Shown here one piece after another: positions 26,361 through 34,354 of a DNA stretch of 64,000 nt. The stretch lies in the NCBI RefSeq assembly GCF_023701485.1, contig NZ_JAMQBK010000023.1:39302-103301 (forward strand), written 5' to 3'. This stretch comes from Aporhodopirellula aestuarii (GTDB taxonomy: Bacteria; Planctomycetota; Planctomycetia; Pirellulales; Pirellulaceae). The notes under the pieces are model-generated. The model saw only the letters and a program-made list of their open reading frames with translations, ran no database searches and had not been told where the DNA came from. The translations under genes were made by a program, and so were the position numbers. Position 1 is the first letter of the stretch. Each line of letters starts with the position of its first letter.

Positions 26361-27671
26361 ATGCTCACCACGTCTTCGTCTGCCGCCGAAACCCATCCCC
26401 TCAGCCACGCCGCGTTCGAGCGGGCAACCCGGTTGATGCCCGGCGGCGTCAATTCGCCCGCCCGTGCGTTTGGCGCCGTCGGCGGCTCGCCTTTGTTCAT
26501 CGATCACGCCGAGGGCCCGTACCTGTATGACATCGATGGCAAACGCTACGTCGATTACATCGGATCGTGGGGACCGATGATCCTCGGCCACGCCCAACCC
26601 GAGGTCATCGAAGCGATCACAACCGCGGCATCGCGAGGCACCAGTTACGGAGCCCCAACCGAAGCCGAATCCAAACTGGCCGAACAAATCATCGAAGCGG
26701 TTCCGAGCATCGAAAAGGTCCGCTTGGTCAACAGCGGCACCGAAGCGACGATGAGCGCGTTGCGAGTCGCCCGGGGCGTCACCGGACGGAACAAAGTCAT
26801 CAAGTTTGCTGGCAATTACCACGGGCACGTCGACGCGTTGCTCGTCGCCGCAGGCAGCGCCGCGGCCACTCTCGGTGCGCCCGATTCGCCGGGTGTGACC
26901 CCCGGCGCCGCATCCGACACGATCGTCCTTTCTTACAACGACGTCGAGGGACTCGAAAACGCATTCACGGAGTTCGGCAAAGAGATCGCCGCCGTGATCC
27001 TGGAACCGGTGGTCGGCAACATGGGATGCGTCATCCCGACGATGGCATTCCTGCAGGCGATGCGGGACCTCACCACTCGACACGGTTCGATCTTGATCTT
27101 TGACGAAGTCATGACGGGATTCCGCGTCGCATTTGGCGGTGCTCAAGAACGCTTCGGGATCACCCCCGACATGACCACACTCGGCAAGATCGTCGGCGGT
27201 GGCATGCCGCTGGGAGCCTACGGAGGTCGCCGTGACATCATGGATCAAGTCCTACCAGCCGGCAAAATTTTCCAAGCCGGAACCCTCAGCGGCAATCCCG
27301 TCGCGGTTGCTGCCGGATCCGCGACGCTGCGAATCCTCAAAAACGATCCACCTTACGAACAACTCGAACGCATGGGCGAACGACTCGCCACCGGGCTCGA
27401 CTCAGCGGCTACCGAGGCGGGGATTCCGCACACCGTCGCCCGAGTGGGCAGCATGATGACGCTGTTCTTCAATCCCGATCCGGTCACCTGTTGGGACGAC
27501 GCCGATCGATGCGACCGTGACGCGTTCGGACGCTATTTCTGGGGTCTGATCGGCCAAGGCATCTACATGCCGTGCAGCCAATTCGAAGCGTTGTTCTTCA
27601 GCCGTCTGCACGACGAAGCGATCATTGACGAAACGATCGACGCCGCCCGCAAAACGCTTGCCGCACTTTAG
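26361..27671 (+). CDS. hemL: Glutamate-1-semialdehyde 2,1-aminomutase
   Basis: A 436-residue class-III aminotransferase-fold enzyme that converts glutamate-1-semialdehyde to 5-aminolevulinate, the C5-pathway precursor of haem. The PLP lysine is Lys276 in TTLGKIVGGGMPLGAYGG. Other signatures are MPGGVNSPARAF, VNSGTEATMSA, KFAGNYHGHVDALLV, ILIFDEVMTGFR and QAGTLSGNPVAVAAG. The start at 26361 (MLTTSSSAAETHPLS) is inside a longer open frame and is picked because the family N-terminus begins shortly after it. It is monocistronic by appearance, with a short hairpin (GGTGCA/TGCACC, 27680-27700) after the stop. Confidence 0.96.
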   Translation: MLTTSSSAAETHPLSHAAFERATRLMPGGVNSPARAFGAVGGSPLFIDHAEGPYLYDIDGKRYVDYIGSWGPMILGHAQPEVIEAITTAASRGTSYGAPTEAESKLAEQIIEAVPSIEKVRLVNSGTEATMSALRVARGVTGRNKVIKFAGNYHGHVDALLVAAGSAAATLGAPDSPGVTPGAASDTIVLSYNDVEGLENAFTEFGKEIAAVILEPVVGNMGCVIPTMAFLQAMRDLTTRHGSILIFDEVMTGFRVAFGGAQERFGITPDMTTLGKIVGGGMPLGAYGGRRDIMDQVLPAGKIFQAGTLSGNPVAVAAGSATLRILKNDPPYEQLERMGERLATGLDSAATEAGIPHTVARVGSMMTLFFNPDPVTCWDDADRCDRDAFGRYFWGLIGQGIYMPCSQFEALFFSRLHDEAIIDETIDAARKTLAAL

Positions 27672-27843
27672 GCCATTCTGGTGCAGGAATTGCGTGCACC
27701 TTGAGATTGCACCTTCCCAGGCAACGAAGCGGCGTGTGTCGAGCGACATCCTCTTCACCGCCTGCTGCGCAATCTGGGGTATCGACGAATAATCCAACTC
27801 GTCGCCGCAATCTTGTTAACGAAATGCCAAAAGGCCTAGTGAA

Positions 27844-28530
27844 GTGACACGTCCGGAACTGAGCGACATCGATTTCGTCAAAATACTCAATGAAGATCCC
27901 GACATTGGTGTCGCGATCGCATCCGCTGACGGAGAAATCATTGATTACAACGTGAACACTCCCCACGTTTTCGGGGCCGATCCGTCACACGATTATCGAG
28001 GCAAACGTCTCGATGAAATCTTCGAGTTTGAATTCGCCGAAGAACGTTTGCAATGGATTCGCGAAGTGCTCGAAACGCGGCAACCGCTTCGCGTCGAACA
28101 CTTCTATCAAGGGCACCGGATGATTTCGACCATGGTGCCGATGATCGGGGAAGATCAACAGGCCTATGTCGCCATCATGACCAAACGCGACTGCCAAACA
28201 CCGGCCGAATCTTCCGCGAACCGTGTGATGAGCCAGTATCTCGACCTCGGGCCTCTCTCTTCGTTGACCAAGCGAGAATTCGAAGTCCTCGTGCTACTCG
28301 GGCATGGGTACAGCGTCCCGGAGGCGGCCAAACGACTCTATCGCAGCCCCCGGACGATCGAACAACACAAAGCGTCGATTGGGCGAAAACTCGGCGTATC
28401 GGCGATCGCCGATATCGCGAGAATCGTTGCCGTACACGGGATCAAACTCGAGGATCTCGAACTCGAGCGATTCTTGGCACTCCGCCCCGAGTTTCGCCAC
28501 GAGCAAGAAAAAGTCGCCGAAAGCGAATAG
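27844..28530 (+). CDS. PAS-domain LuxR-type transcriptional regulator
   Basis: A 228-residue regulator. Residues 10-115 form a PAS-like sensor domain (IGVAIASADGEIIDYN, then FYQGHRMISTMVPM). Residues 140-205 form a LuxR-type helix-turn-helix (LTKREFEVLVLLGHGYSVPE, then SPRTIEQHKASIGRKLGV). There is no receiver domain, so it should sense a ligand or redox state directly or through a partner. The start is GTG at 27844, with AAAAGG about 9 nt upstream and a stop codon in frame just before, so no longer start is possible. It lies downstream of hemL and upstream of a DUF1552 gene on the same strand. A regulatory link to the latter is possible but unproven. Confidence 0.9.
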   Translation: MTRPELSDIDFVKILNEDPDIGVAIASADGEIIDYNVNTPHVFGADPSHDYRGKRLDEIFEFEFAEERLQWIREVLETRQPLRVEHFYQGHRMISTMVPMIGEDQQAYVAIMTKRDCQTPAESSANRVMSQYLDLGPLSSLTKREFEVLVLLGHGYSVPEAAKRLYRSPRTIEQHKASIGRKLGVSAIADIARIVAVHGIKLEDLELERFLALRPEFRHEQEKVAESE

Positions 28531-28683
28531 TTTGTCCGCCGAGTCGCTGCATTCTCCTTATCCTGTGGAGAGGGCAGATGCGCGGGATGCGGTACCGTGA
28601 TATCGGCCTACCCGTGAAAACCTTCGCCGCTCCCGGACCACGAATCACCCCACTTGGTCCACGATCCTCTTCAGTGCAGACCG

Positions 28684-30033
28684 ATGGCAACCACCCTTTC
28701 ACGACGAACCGTTCTTCGCAGTCTGGGAACCGCAATCGCCCTTCCCATGCTCGACGTCATGCAACCGGGTCGGTTGCTCGCCGCATCCGGCGGCCCGAGC
28801 ACACCTCCGATCAGGATGGGATTTTTCTACGTCCCCAACGGCATGCACATGCCCGACTGGACTCCTCAATCCGAGGGTACCTCGTACCAGATGCCCGAAA
28901 CGCTGGCCCGGCTTTCCGCACACCGCAAGCATCTCAATGTCCTCTCAGGATTGACGCTCGACGGTGCCCGTGCCCATGGTGACGGCGGCGGCGACCATGC
29001 CCGCAGCGTGGCCGCGTTCCTGACCGGTGCCCACCCCCGAAAAACCAACGGGGCCGATATCCAAAATGGAGTCTCGGTCGATCAAGCCACCGCAACCCAG
29101 ATTGGTGCCGCGACCCGGTTCGCTTCGCTCGAATTGGGACTCGAAACGAGCAGCCAAGCGGGAAACTGCGACTCCGGATACAGCTGCGCGTATGCATCGA
29201 ATATGTCCTGGCGTGGCCCCACCAATCCGATGGCCAAAGAGAACGATCCCCGCGCCGTGTTTGATCGCCTGTTTGCCGGACAAACCGAAAAAGAAACTCG
29301 CCGCGCCCGCAGCGAACGTGAAAAGCATCGTAAATCGATTCTCGACTTCGTCGAAGAAGATGCGAAGCGTTTGCACGCGCATCTCCCCATCGTCGATCGG
29401 CGAAAACTCGATGAGTACCTCTACTCCATCCGCGATATCGAGAAACGGATCGCCGGTGCCGAAAAACTGGGAATCACCGAAGAAGGCGTCCCCGATTATC
29501 CACGACCACTCGGTGTGCCCCGCGAGCTAAGCAAACACAGCGAACTGATGATGGACATGATTGCGTTGGCCTATCAAACCGATAGCACGCGAATCCTGTC
29601 CTTCATGTTCACCAACGCGGGCAGCAACCGTTCGTACAAAGAAATCGACGTCAACGAAGGCCACCACGAGCTTTCTCATCATGGCAAGAGTGCCGACAAG
29701 CAACGTGGGATCGCGAAAATCAATCGGTTCCATCTGGATCGGTTCGAATATCTCCTCGCCAAACTCAAACAAATCCCCGAAGGCGAGGGCACGCTGTTGG
29801 ACCACTGCATGATCGTTTACGGTAGCGGAATCAGTGACGGAGACCGACATAACCACGATAATCTGCCGATCTTATTGGCGGGCGGTGGCGGCGGGCGAAT
29901 CCGCTCCGGACGGCACATCAGCTACAAAAACGGCACGCCGCTCTGTAATCTTTATTTGTGGATGATGCACCAAATGGGAGCACCGGCGAGTGCGTTCGGC
30001 GACAGCACCGGACAACTCGACAAACTAGGATGA
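28684..30033 (+). CDS. DUF1552 secreted protein
   Basis: A 449-residue protein of the DUF1552 family, common in planctomycetes and acidobacteria. It starts with a twin-arginine-like signal (SRRTVLRSLGTAIALPMLD). Family segments include FFYVPNGMHMPDW, LSGLTLDGARAHGDGGGDHA, FLTGAHP, TQIGAATRFASLELGLE, and near the C-terminus IVYGSGISDGDRHNHDNLP and LLAGGGGGRI. DUF1552 genes usually sit beside a DUF1592/DUF1588 cytochrome-type gene, but none is present here. The function is unknown, presumably periplasmic; the fold is thought to be alkaline-phosphatase-like, as in DUF1501. The start at 28684 is preferred over one ten codons upstream. Its stop overlaps the next gene by the ATGA pattern. Confidence 0.93.
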   Translation: MATTLSRRTVLRSLGTAIALPMLDVMQPGRLLAASGGPSTPPIRMGFFYVPNGMHMPDWTPQSEGTSYQMPETLARLSAHRKHLNVLSGLTLDGARAHGDGGGDHARSVAAFLTGAHPRKTNGADIQNGVSVDQATATQIGAATRFASLELGLETSSQAGNCDSGYSCAYASNMSWRGPTNPMAKENDPRAVFDRLFAGQTEKETRRARSEREKHRKSILDFVEEDAKRLHAHLPIVDRRKLDEYLYSIRDIEKRIAGAEKLGITEEGVPDYPRPLGVPRELSKHSELMMDMIALAYQTDSTRILSFMFTNAGSNRSYKEIDVNEGHHELSHHGKSADKQRGIAKINRFHLDRFEYLLAKLKQIPEGEGTLLDHCMIVYGSGISDGDRHNHDNLPILLAGGGGGRIRSGRHISYKNGTPLCNLYLWMMHQMGAPASAFGDSTGQLDKLG

Positions 30034-30839
30034 GCATCATGTTTCGGCAGCGACGGCGGTTGATACCGCTGGCAATCTTGTTAGCCGCGCTGACGTGGTT
30101 GGCAACTGGAAATTCGCTGGCAACGGCCCGGCAAATCCTCGAATCCTCTCACGCCGCCGGACCGATCGGGTTTGTGATTTTGGGCACGGGACTGATGTGC
30201 TTCTTCGTTCCCAAAACATTCATCTCATTAGCCGCCGGCGGTTTGTTTGGGATGTTCGACGGCGCGTGGATCTTGACGACAACCGCGTTGGTATCCGCGA
30301 TGGTGAACTATCACATCGGTCGCTGGACCCTGCCGAGTCGACCCGGGGAAGCGGATCTCAGTGAACTCAGCGATCTCGCTAAACTCGATGCTGCCTTTTC
30401 TCGCGACGCATTGGAAAACCTTGACCGATTGGACGAGCGAGACAGCGAAGCCGAAAACGTGCGGCAACGTTTACTTAGACAAATCGCCAACATGGCCCGC
30501 GAATCGGGGTGGGGTTTTCATTTAGCCATTCGTCTAACACCTATCCCGACAACCATCATCAGCTACACGATGGGCGCCGCATCGGCCAGGAAAATGCCCT
30601 ATGCGGGTGCAGCGATCGCTGCGTCGATTCCACAATGGCTATGGGTCTATTGCGGTGCCGCTGCGGCCAGCGACGATCAACTCGGACTGGCAAAAATCGT
30701 TGGCGTCGGATGTACCTTCGCCGCCGCGATCGTGCTGTCGATCTGGGTTCCTCGCCGGATCGTTCGCGCGTTCGCCGCTGAATCAGCCAGCCGCGAATCG
30801 GATCCACCGGAAATGGCTCGCCCGGCGTGCGAATCTTGA
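30030..30839 (+). CDS. TVP38/TMEM64 (VTT/DedA-superfamily) membrane protein
   Basis: A 269-residue integral membrane protein. A first helix (LIPLAILLAALTWLATG) is followed by the VTT domain with FVILGTGLMCFFVPKTFISL, the Gly-rich re-entrant segment LAAGGLFGMFDGAWI, and LAIRLTPIPTTIISYTMGAA, matching the family motif R-x-x-P-x-x-P. Proteins of this superfamily act as lipid scramblases or flippases and affect membrane lipid homeostasis. An extra soluble loop of about 60 charged residues (EADLSELSDLAKLDAAFSRD and onward) is inserted in the middle. The ATG at 30030 overlaps the DUF1552 stop, so the two genes are translationally coupled. Confidence 0.88.
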   Translation: MSIMFRQRRRLIPLAILLAALTWLATGNSLATARQILESSHAAGPIGFVILGTGLMCFFVPKTFISLAAGGLFGMFDGAWILTTTALVSAMVNYHIGRWTLPSRPGEADLSELSDLAKLDAAFSRDALENLDRLDERDSEAENVRQRLLRQIANMARESGWGFHLAIRLTPIPTTIISYTMGAASARKMPYAGAAIAASIPQWLWVYCGAAAASDDQLGLAKIVGVGCTFAAAIVLSIWVPRRIVRAFAAESASRESDPPEMARPACES

Positions 30840-30898
30840 CGCCAATGGGATCGACCGAGGCGATTCGGTAAGAGTCCGCTTGTCGATTCAGTACCGGT

Positions 30899-31489
30899 CT
30901 ATCGATCGAGAACCATGTCGATGAAGCTTTCCATGCCGACGCGTGTATCTTTGGCCACCACCAAACGGTCACCTGGGCGAAGTGCGTAATCGGACTCAGG
31001 CCGGATTTGCTCGGGGGCACGATTGACAAACAGCACGTCCATTCGCACACCTTCGAAACTGTCGGGCGAAGGGCGATACAACGCCGCTTGAACTTTGCCG
31101 AGTTTTTTGAGAACTCCGGTTTGCTGCAATAACGTACTCACGAAAACGCTTTGACCTCCGGGTACGGACCCATCTCCCGACGCCGCGTCCGGTGTCGGCA
31201 GCGGCAGCACTCGGATCGGCACGTCGTCATCGAGAATCTGTAACACGACGGAGTTGTTGGCTTTGGCGTTTCGGACGCTCTGATAAACCTCTTGGGTGAA
31301 CGTGCTCGAAGGGAGCGAGGCCCCAGCACCCACGGGCACGTAATTGGCCTGCTGCGCCGCAGCGTCGACCGAGGGCGCCGCGGTCAGGGCGGTAATCGCC
31401 GGCATCTTAAAGGACGCTCCTGGAAACAGTGAACATCCAGCCAGTGAGAAGGGCAGCGTTGCGAGCCCGGCCCAAATCAACCGGAGCAT
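30899..31489 (-). CDS. Lipoprotein with SLBB-like C-terminal segment
   Basis: A 196-residue protein starting MLRLIWAGLATLPFSLAGC, a lipoprotein signal with lipobox LAGC. A longer open frame of 103 extra codons precedes it but lacks signal features, so the start at 31489 is chosen. The mature part is Ala/Thr-rich at first. It ends with a segment like the export-protein SLBB/soluble ligand-binding domain (SDYALRPGDRLVVAKDT). This suggests an envelope protein related to polysaccharide export, but no partner genes for capsule export are nearby. No catalytic residues are seen. The assignment beyond lipoprotein is tentative. Confidence 0.78.
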   Translation of the reverse strand: MLRLIWAGLATLPFSLAGCSLFPGASFKMPAITALTAAPSVDAAAQQANYVPVGAGASLPSSTFTQEVYQSVRNAKANNSVVLQILDDDVPIRVLPLPTPDAASGDGSVPGGQSVFVSTLLQQTGVLKKLGKVQAALYRPSPDSFEGVRMDVLFVNRAPEQIRPESDYALRPGDRLVVAKDTRVGMESFIDMVLDR

Positions 31490-31785
31490 GATCGTCGTTG
31501 TAACGTTTTTTCGACAGCGATCTTTCACGATTACACTCGGTTGGGCCGCGCCCGACGATTTGGCAAGTTGCATGAATCGGACTTTGCTAGCGACGGGGAT
31601 ATCATCAGAGGGAGGTAATGCCGGTTGCCCAGACATGGAGACTTGGGCAAACTTTAACGACACCAGTTGCATCGACGCATCGCCGCTACTTTCTTGACGA
31701 AATTCCAAGATTTTGCTCATCTCCCATGTGGGGGCCCATGGATTCGGGTTGCCCGTCGCATCTCTTGATTGATAAAAGTCCCTCC

Positions 31786-32244
31786 ATGGCTCACACACCC
31801 TTTTCCTCGTCCACGCGCCGCCGAAACCGCAAACGCGGTGTGATTGGGGTGATGTTCCGCGATGACCGGCTGTTGATCATCCGGCGGTCAATGACCGTCA
31901 ATGCGCCCGGAAAACTGTGTCTTCCGGGCGGCGGCATTGAGGCCGGCGAGTCCGAAGAAGAGGCATTGGTTCGGGAGATGCAGGAAGAGATCCTCGTGGA
32001 CGTCGAACCCGTCCGTCTGTGCCACCGCAGCGTCACGCCGTGGGGCACCCAATTGGCCTGGTGGATCGCCCACATCACGAACGAGGCCGAACCGGTACCG
32101 AATCCCGAGGAAGTCGCCGAAATTCACTGGATGACTCCGGTCGAGATCTCGCGGGCCAGGAACGTGCTGCCGAGCCTGCCCGAATTCATTTCACAGTGGC
32201 AGTCCGGCCAAATCGATTTGCCTTGGAACGCAACCTGCGACTAA
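31786..32244 (+). CDS. NUDIX hydrolase
   Basis: A 152-residue protein with a full NUDIX box: GGIEAGE, SEEEALV, REMQEEI, matching G-x5-E-x7-REUxEE in spacing. The catalytic Glu residues of the REMQEE helix are all present. The start MAHTPFSSSTRRRNRKRG has a basic N-terminal tail, and a longer frame upstream is not supported. The protein hydrolyses a nucleoside diphosphate linked to an unknown group, probably as a housecleaning or nucleotide-sugar enzyme. It starts about 300 bp from the divergent lipoprotein gene and is followed by the COX24-like microprotein at 32411. Confidence 0.88.
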   Translation: MAHTPFSSSTRRRNRKRGVIGVMFRDDRLLIIRRSMTVNAPGKLCLPGGGIEAGESEEEALVREMQEEILVDVEPVRLCHRSVTPWGTQLAWWIAHITNEAEPVPNPEEVAEIHWMTPVEISRARNVLPSLPEFISQWQSGQIDLPWNATCD

Positions 32245-32350
32245 TTCGAACGCAATCTTCGAACCGCTCGCCCCCAACCTCTTTGTCCGGCGTTGCTTTC
32301 CACCTTGCCTGAAAAACGTGTTCTGCTACGCTTACGTGCCTTGCATGCAG

Positions 32351-32410
32351 GGGAGGCCGTAACTCCTCGCAATCCAAAATACAGAAGAATCGTCGAGGAG
32401 AATGAACTAG
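32351..32410 (+). promoter_or_regulatory. Leader with mutually exclusive pairings around the ribosome site of the microprotein
   Basis: CTCCTCG (32363-32369) is exactly complementary to CGAGGAG (32394-32400), which contains the Shine-Dalgarno sequence of the GTG start at 32411. Upstream, GGGAG (32351-32355) can instead pair with the same CTCCT (four Watson-Crick pairs plus one G-U). The two pairings exclude each other, as in attenuators and riboswitches. A mini-ORF ATG AAC TAG (32402-32410) ends directly against the GTG. The pairings are read from sequence; regulation is inference. Confidence 0.45.
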
Positions 32411-32500
32411 GTGGGTACTAAGAGAACTGGAAAAGGCCGACGCAAAGTGGGAAGAAAGAAACGACGGATGCGGGCAAAGATTCGTCACCGCAAGAAATAA
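32411..32500 (+). CDS. 29-aa basic microprotein, COX24/AURKAIP1-like (putative ribosomal protein)
   Basis: The 29 residues begin with GTG and read MGTKRTGKGRRKVG followed by RKKRRMRAKIRHRKK. About two thirds are Lys or Arg. The tail resembles the AURKAIP1/COX24 domain of mitoribosomal mS38, a label I recall for very small planctomycete proteins. That makes it a likely small-subunit ribosomal protein. Evidence for translation: a strong ribosome site (GAGGAG, 10 nt spacing), a codon-consistent frame closed by TAA, and absence of any other gene in this gap. The start could be questioned because an ATG two codons earlier leads straight to TAG. The gene precedes the J-like membrane protein by 90 bp. 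Confidence 0.78.
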   Translation: MGTKRTGKGRRKVGRKKRRMRAKIRHRKK

Positions 32501-32590
32501 ATCTGCGAATGGCCACTGAGATGCGTCGATTCGATTAAATTCGGGTCTCTTGTTCAACCTTACGAATCGACGCTTCCGAGTTTTATCGCA

Positions 32591-34216
32591 ATGCCCGGTC
32601 CTTCCGTCCACGAACTTCTGGGATTGCCTGCCGACGTCTCCCAGCCCAATGCCTACCAGGTCTTCGGGCTCGAACTCGGTGAGACGGACGATCAAGTCAT
32701 TCGGTCGGCAATCGAAGATCGCATTCGCGCTCTCAAGCAGGCTAAACCGTCAGCCTCTCCCGAGACATGGGCGAGGGCCGCTCGAGCGGTCCAAGCGGCT
32801 CAAAAGATTCTGTTCGATCCAGAGCAAAAAGCGGCTCTCGACGCCCAATACGGAATCATCAACGATCCCGAGCCCGCTCCGTCGGCGCCCGTTGACCCGC
32901 TCGCTGCGCTCCTACCGAGCGCCCAAGCCACCCCACCGGTTCCCGCATCTCAGCCCCCGGCAACGCCGTCTGCGATAACCCCGCCTGCGGCTCCCCAGGC
33001 CGAACCGCCATCCACACCTCCCGCAGTGACGCCGCCCGCAGTGACGCCGCCACCCACGCCGGCGACGCAACAAGCCGTGACCGCGGCTCCGGTAGGATCA
33101 CCGCCGCAAACCGGTGCCGGAATTCAAACGGCGGCCCCCAAAATCACCGCCCAACGCTCGGTTCGACGCCGTCGCCGCTCACCCGGTGTTCTGATCTTTG
33201 GATCTCTCATCTTGTTGCTGCTTTCGGCCATCGTGGGTGGATTCGCCTTCGTGTTCATGAGCGGCGGCGGTATCGTCGTGGTCAAAAGCGACGACGGATT
33301 TGAGATCAAATCCGGCACGGGCAGCACACAACGCAAATCCCCACAAAGCGCCCCGCCAAGCCCGGTCAATCAAGACTCCGGCGGCGATGGAATCATGAAA
33401 CCGGCGCCCCGGATTCGCCCCGACGCACCTAACTTGGATCCGGGTTCGGAAATGGAGATACCGAACCTCCCGGGTAGGAACGACGACATGACCGGTGCGA
33501 TGCCGAACATGCCAATGCCGAACAACCCGGTATCAAACCCACCGATGAATGACGGCCCCATGGATGACGTCCCGGAGCCCCAACCGGATCCTCCGGTGAC
33601 ATCGCCACCCATGACTCAAACACCGCCGATGGACACACCGCCTGAATCCGGAACGCCGGATCCGGCTCCGCCCACCGCCGAGAAGATCGCCGCCGGTGAC
33701 GCTGCCATTGCGTCGGCACTCGACGCGATCAAGACGAGAAAATGGGAAACCATGAAATCGCTCGCCGAAGCTGCCGAAGCCCGGGCGATGACAGACGCTC
33801 AGAAGCAGACCGCCGAGACGCTTTTCCAATTCGCGGATCTCGCCACCTTTTACCGGGGCGCCATCCATCGAGCGATGGCAGACCTTGTCGCCGGCAATGA
33901 AATCAAACTGACCGAATCGATGACGTTCTTGGTCAAGCAATCCAGCGCCGAGCAAATCACGCTCTACCGCAACAAACGCGAATACCCATACACGTTTGAC
34001 GATCTCCCTCTCAGCGTCGCGCACGCACTCGCGCCGTTTCAACTCAACGTCTCGTCGCCCGAAGGCCAAGCCGCCAAAGCCGCGTTCCAAGCCATCTCCG
34101 ATAAAGCGACCCCTGGCCACCGCGCAGAATCAATCGAAATCCTGCGCAGCCTAGACAAAGTCGAAGGCGCCGACCCCAAACGTCTCGCCGACTTCATTCA
34201 ATCCCTCGAATCGTAA
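32591..34216 (+). CDS. Membrane protein with degenerate J-domain-like N-terminus and proline-rich linkers
   Basis: A 541-residue protein of no named family. Residues 1-95 resemble a diverged J domain or DnaJ-like helix bundle (NAYQVFGLELGETDDQVIRS, then AARAVQAAQKILFDPEQKAA), but the HPD tripeptide needed to stimulate Hsp70 is absent. A Pro/Ala-rich linker (about 95-180) follows, then Arg-rich RRRRSPGV before one transmembrane helix (LIFGSLILLLLSAIVGGFAF, about 200-222). Next comes a Met/Pro/Asp-rich linker (MPNMPMPNNPVSNPPMNDGP) and a helical C-terminal domain of about 170 residues. The J-like part should be cytoplasmic and the C-terminal domain outside the membrane. It follows the COX24-like gene. 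Confidence 0.85.
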   Translation: MPGPSVHELLGLPADVSQPNAYQVFGLELGETDDQVIRSAIEDRIRALKQAKPSASPETWARAARAVQAAQKILFDPEQKAALDAQYGIINDPEPAPSAPVDPLAALLPSAQATPPVPASQPPATPSAITPPAAPQAEPPSTPPAVTPPAVTPPPTPATQQAVTAAPVGSPPQTGAGIQTAAPKITAQRSVRRRRRSPGVLIFGSLILLLLSAIVGGFAFVFMSGGGIVVVKSDDGFEIKSGTGSTQRKSPQSAPPSPVNQDSGGDGIMKPAPRIRPDAPNLDPGSEMEIPNLPGRNDDMTGAMPNMPMPNNPVSNPPMNDGPMDDVPEPQPDPPVTSPPMTQTPPMDTPPESGTPDPAPPTAEKIAAGDAAIASALDAIKTRKWETMKSLAEAAEARAMTDAQKQTAETLFQFADLATFYRGAIHRAMADLVAGNEIKLTESMTFLVKQSSAEQITLYRNKREYPYTFDDLPLSVAHALAPFQLNVSSPEGQAAKAAFQAISDKATPGHRAESIEILRSLDKVEGADPKRLADFIQSLES

Positions 34217-34354
34217 GCCTTCCGCAAAGATGCGGCGAAGAAATACGATCACGACTCGCTCTCCCGTCCGCCGAGCGTGCGAGTCACCGGGTATTGATTC
34301 TTGACGTCCCCATCGATCGCGAGTGATCGCGTTTGTTTTCGAAAGCAACTGTGA

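Noticed and set aside
26172..27248. 358-codon minus-strand open frame
   Set aside because: Antisense to hemL and rich in Asp, Gly and Arg without a fold-like pattern.
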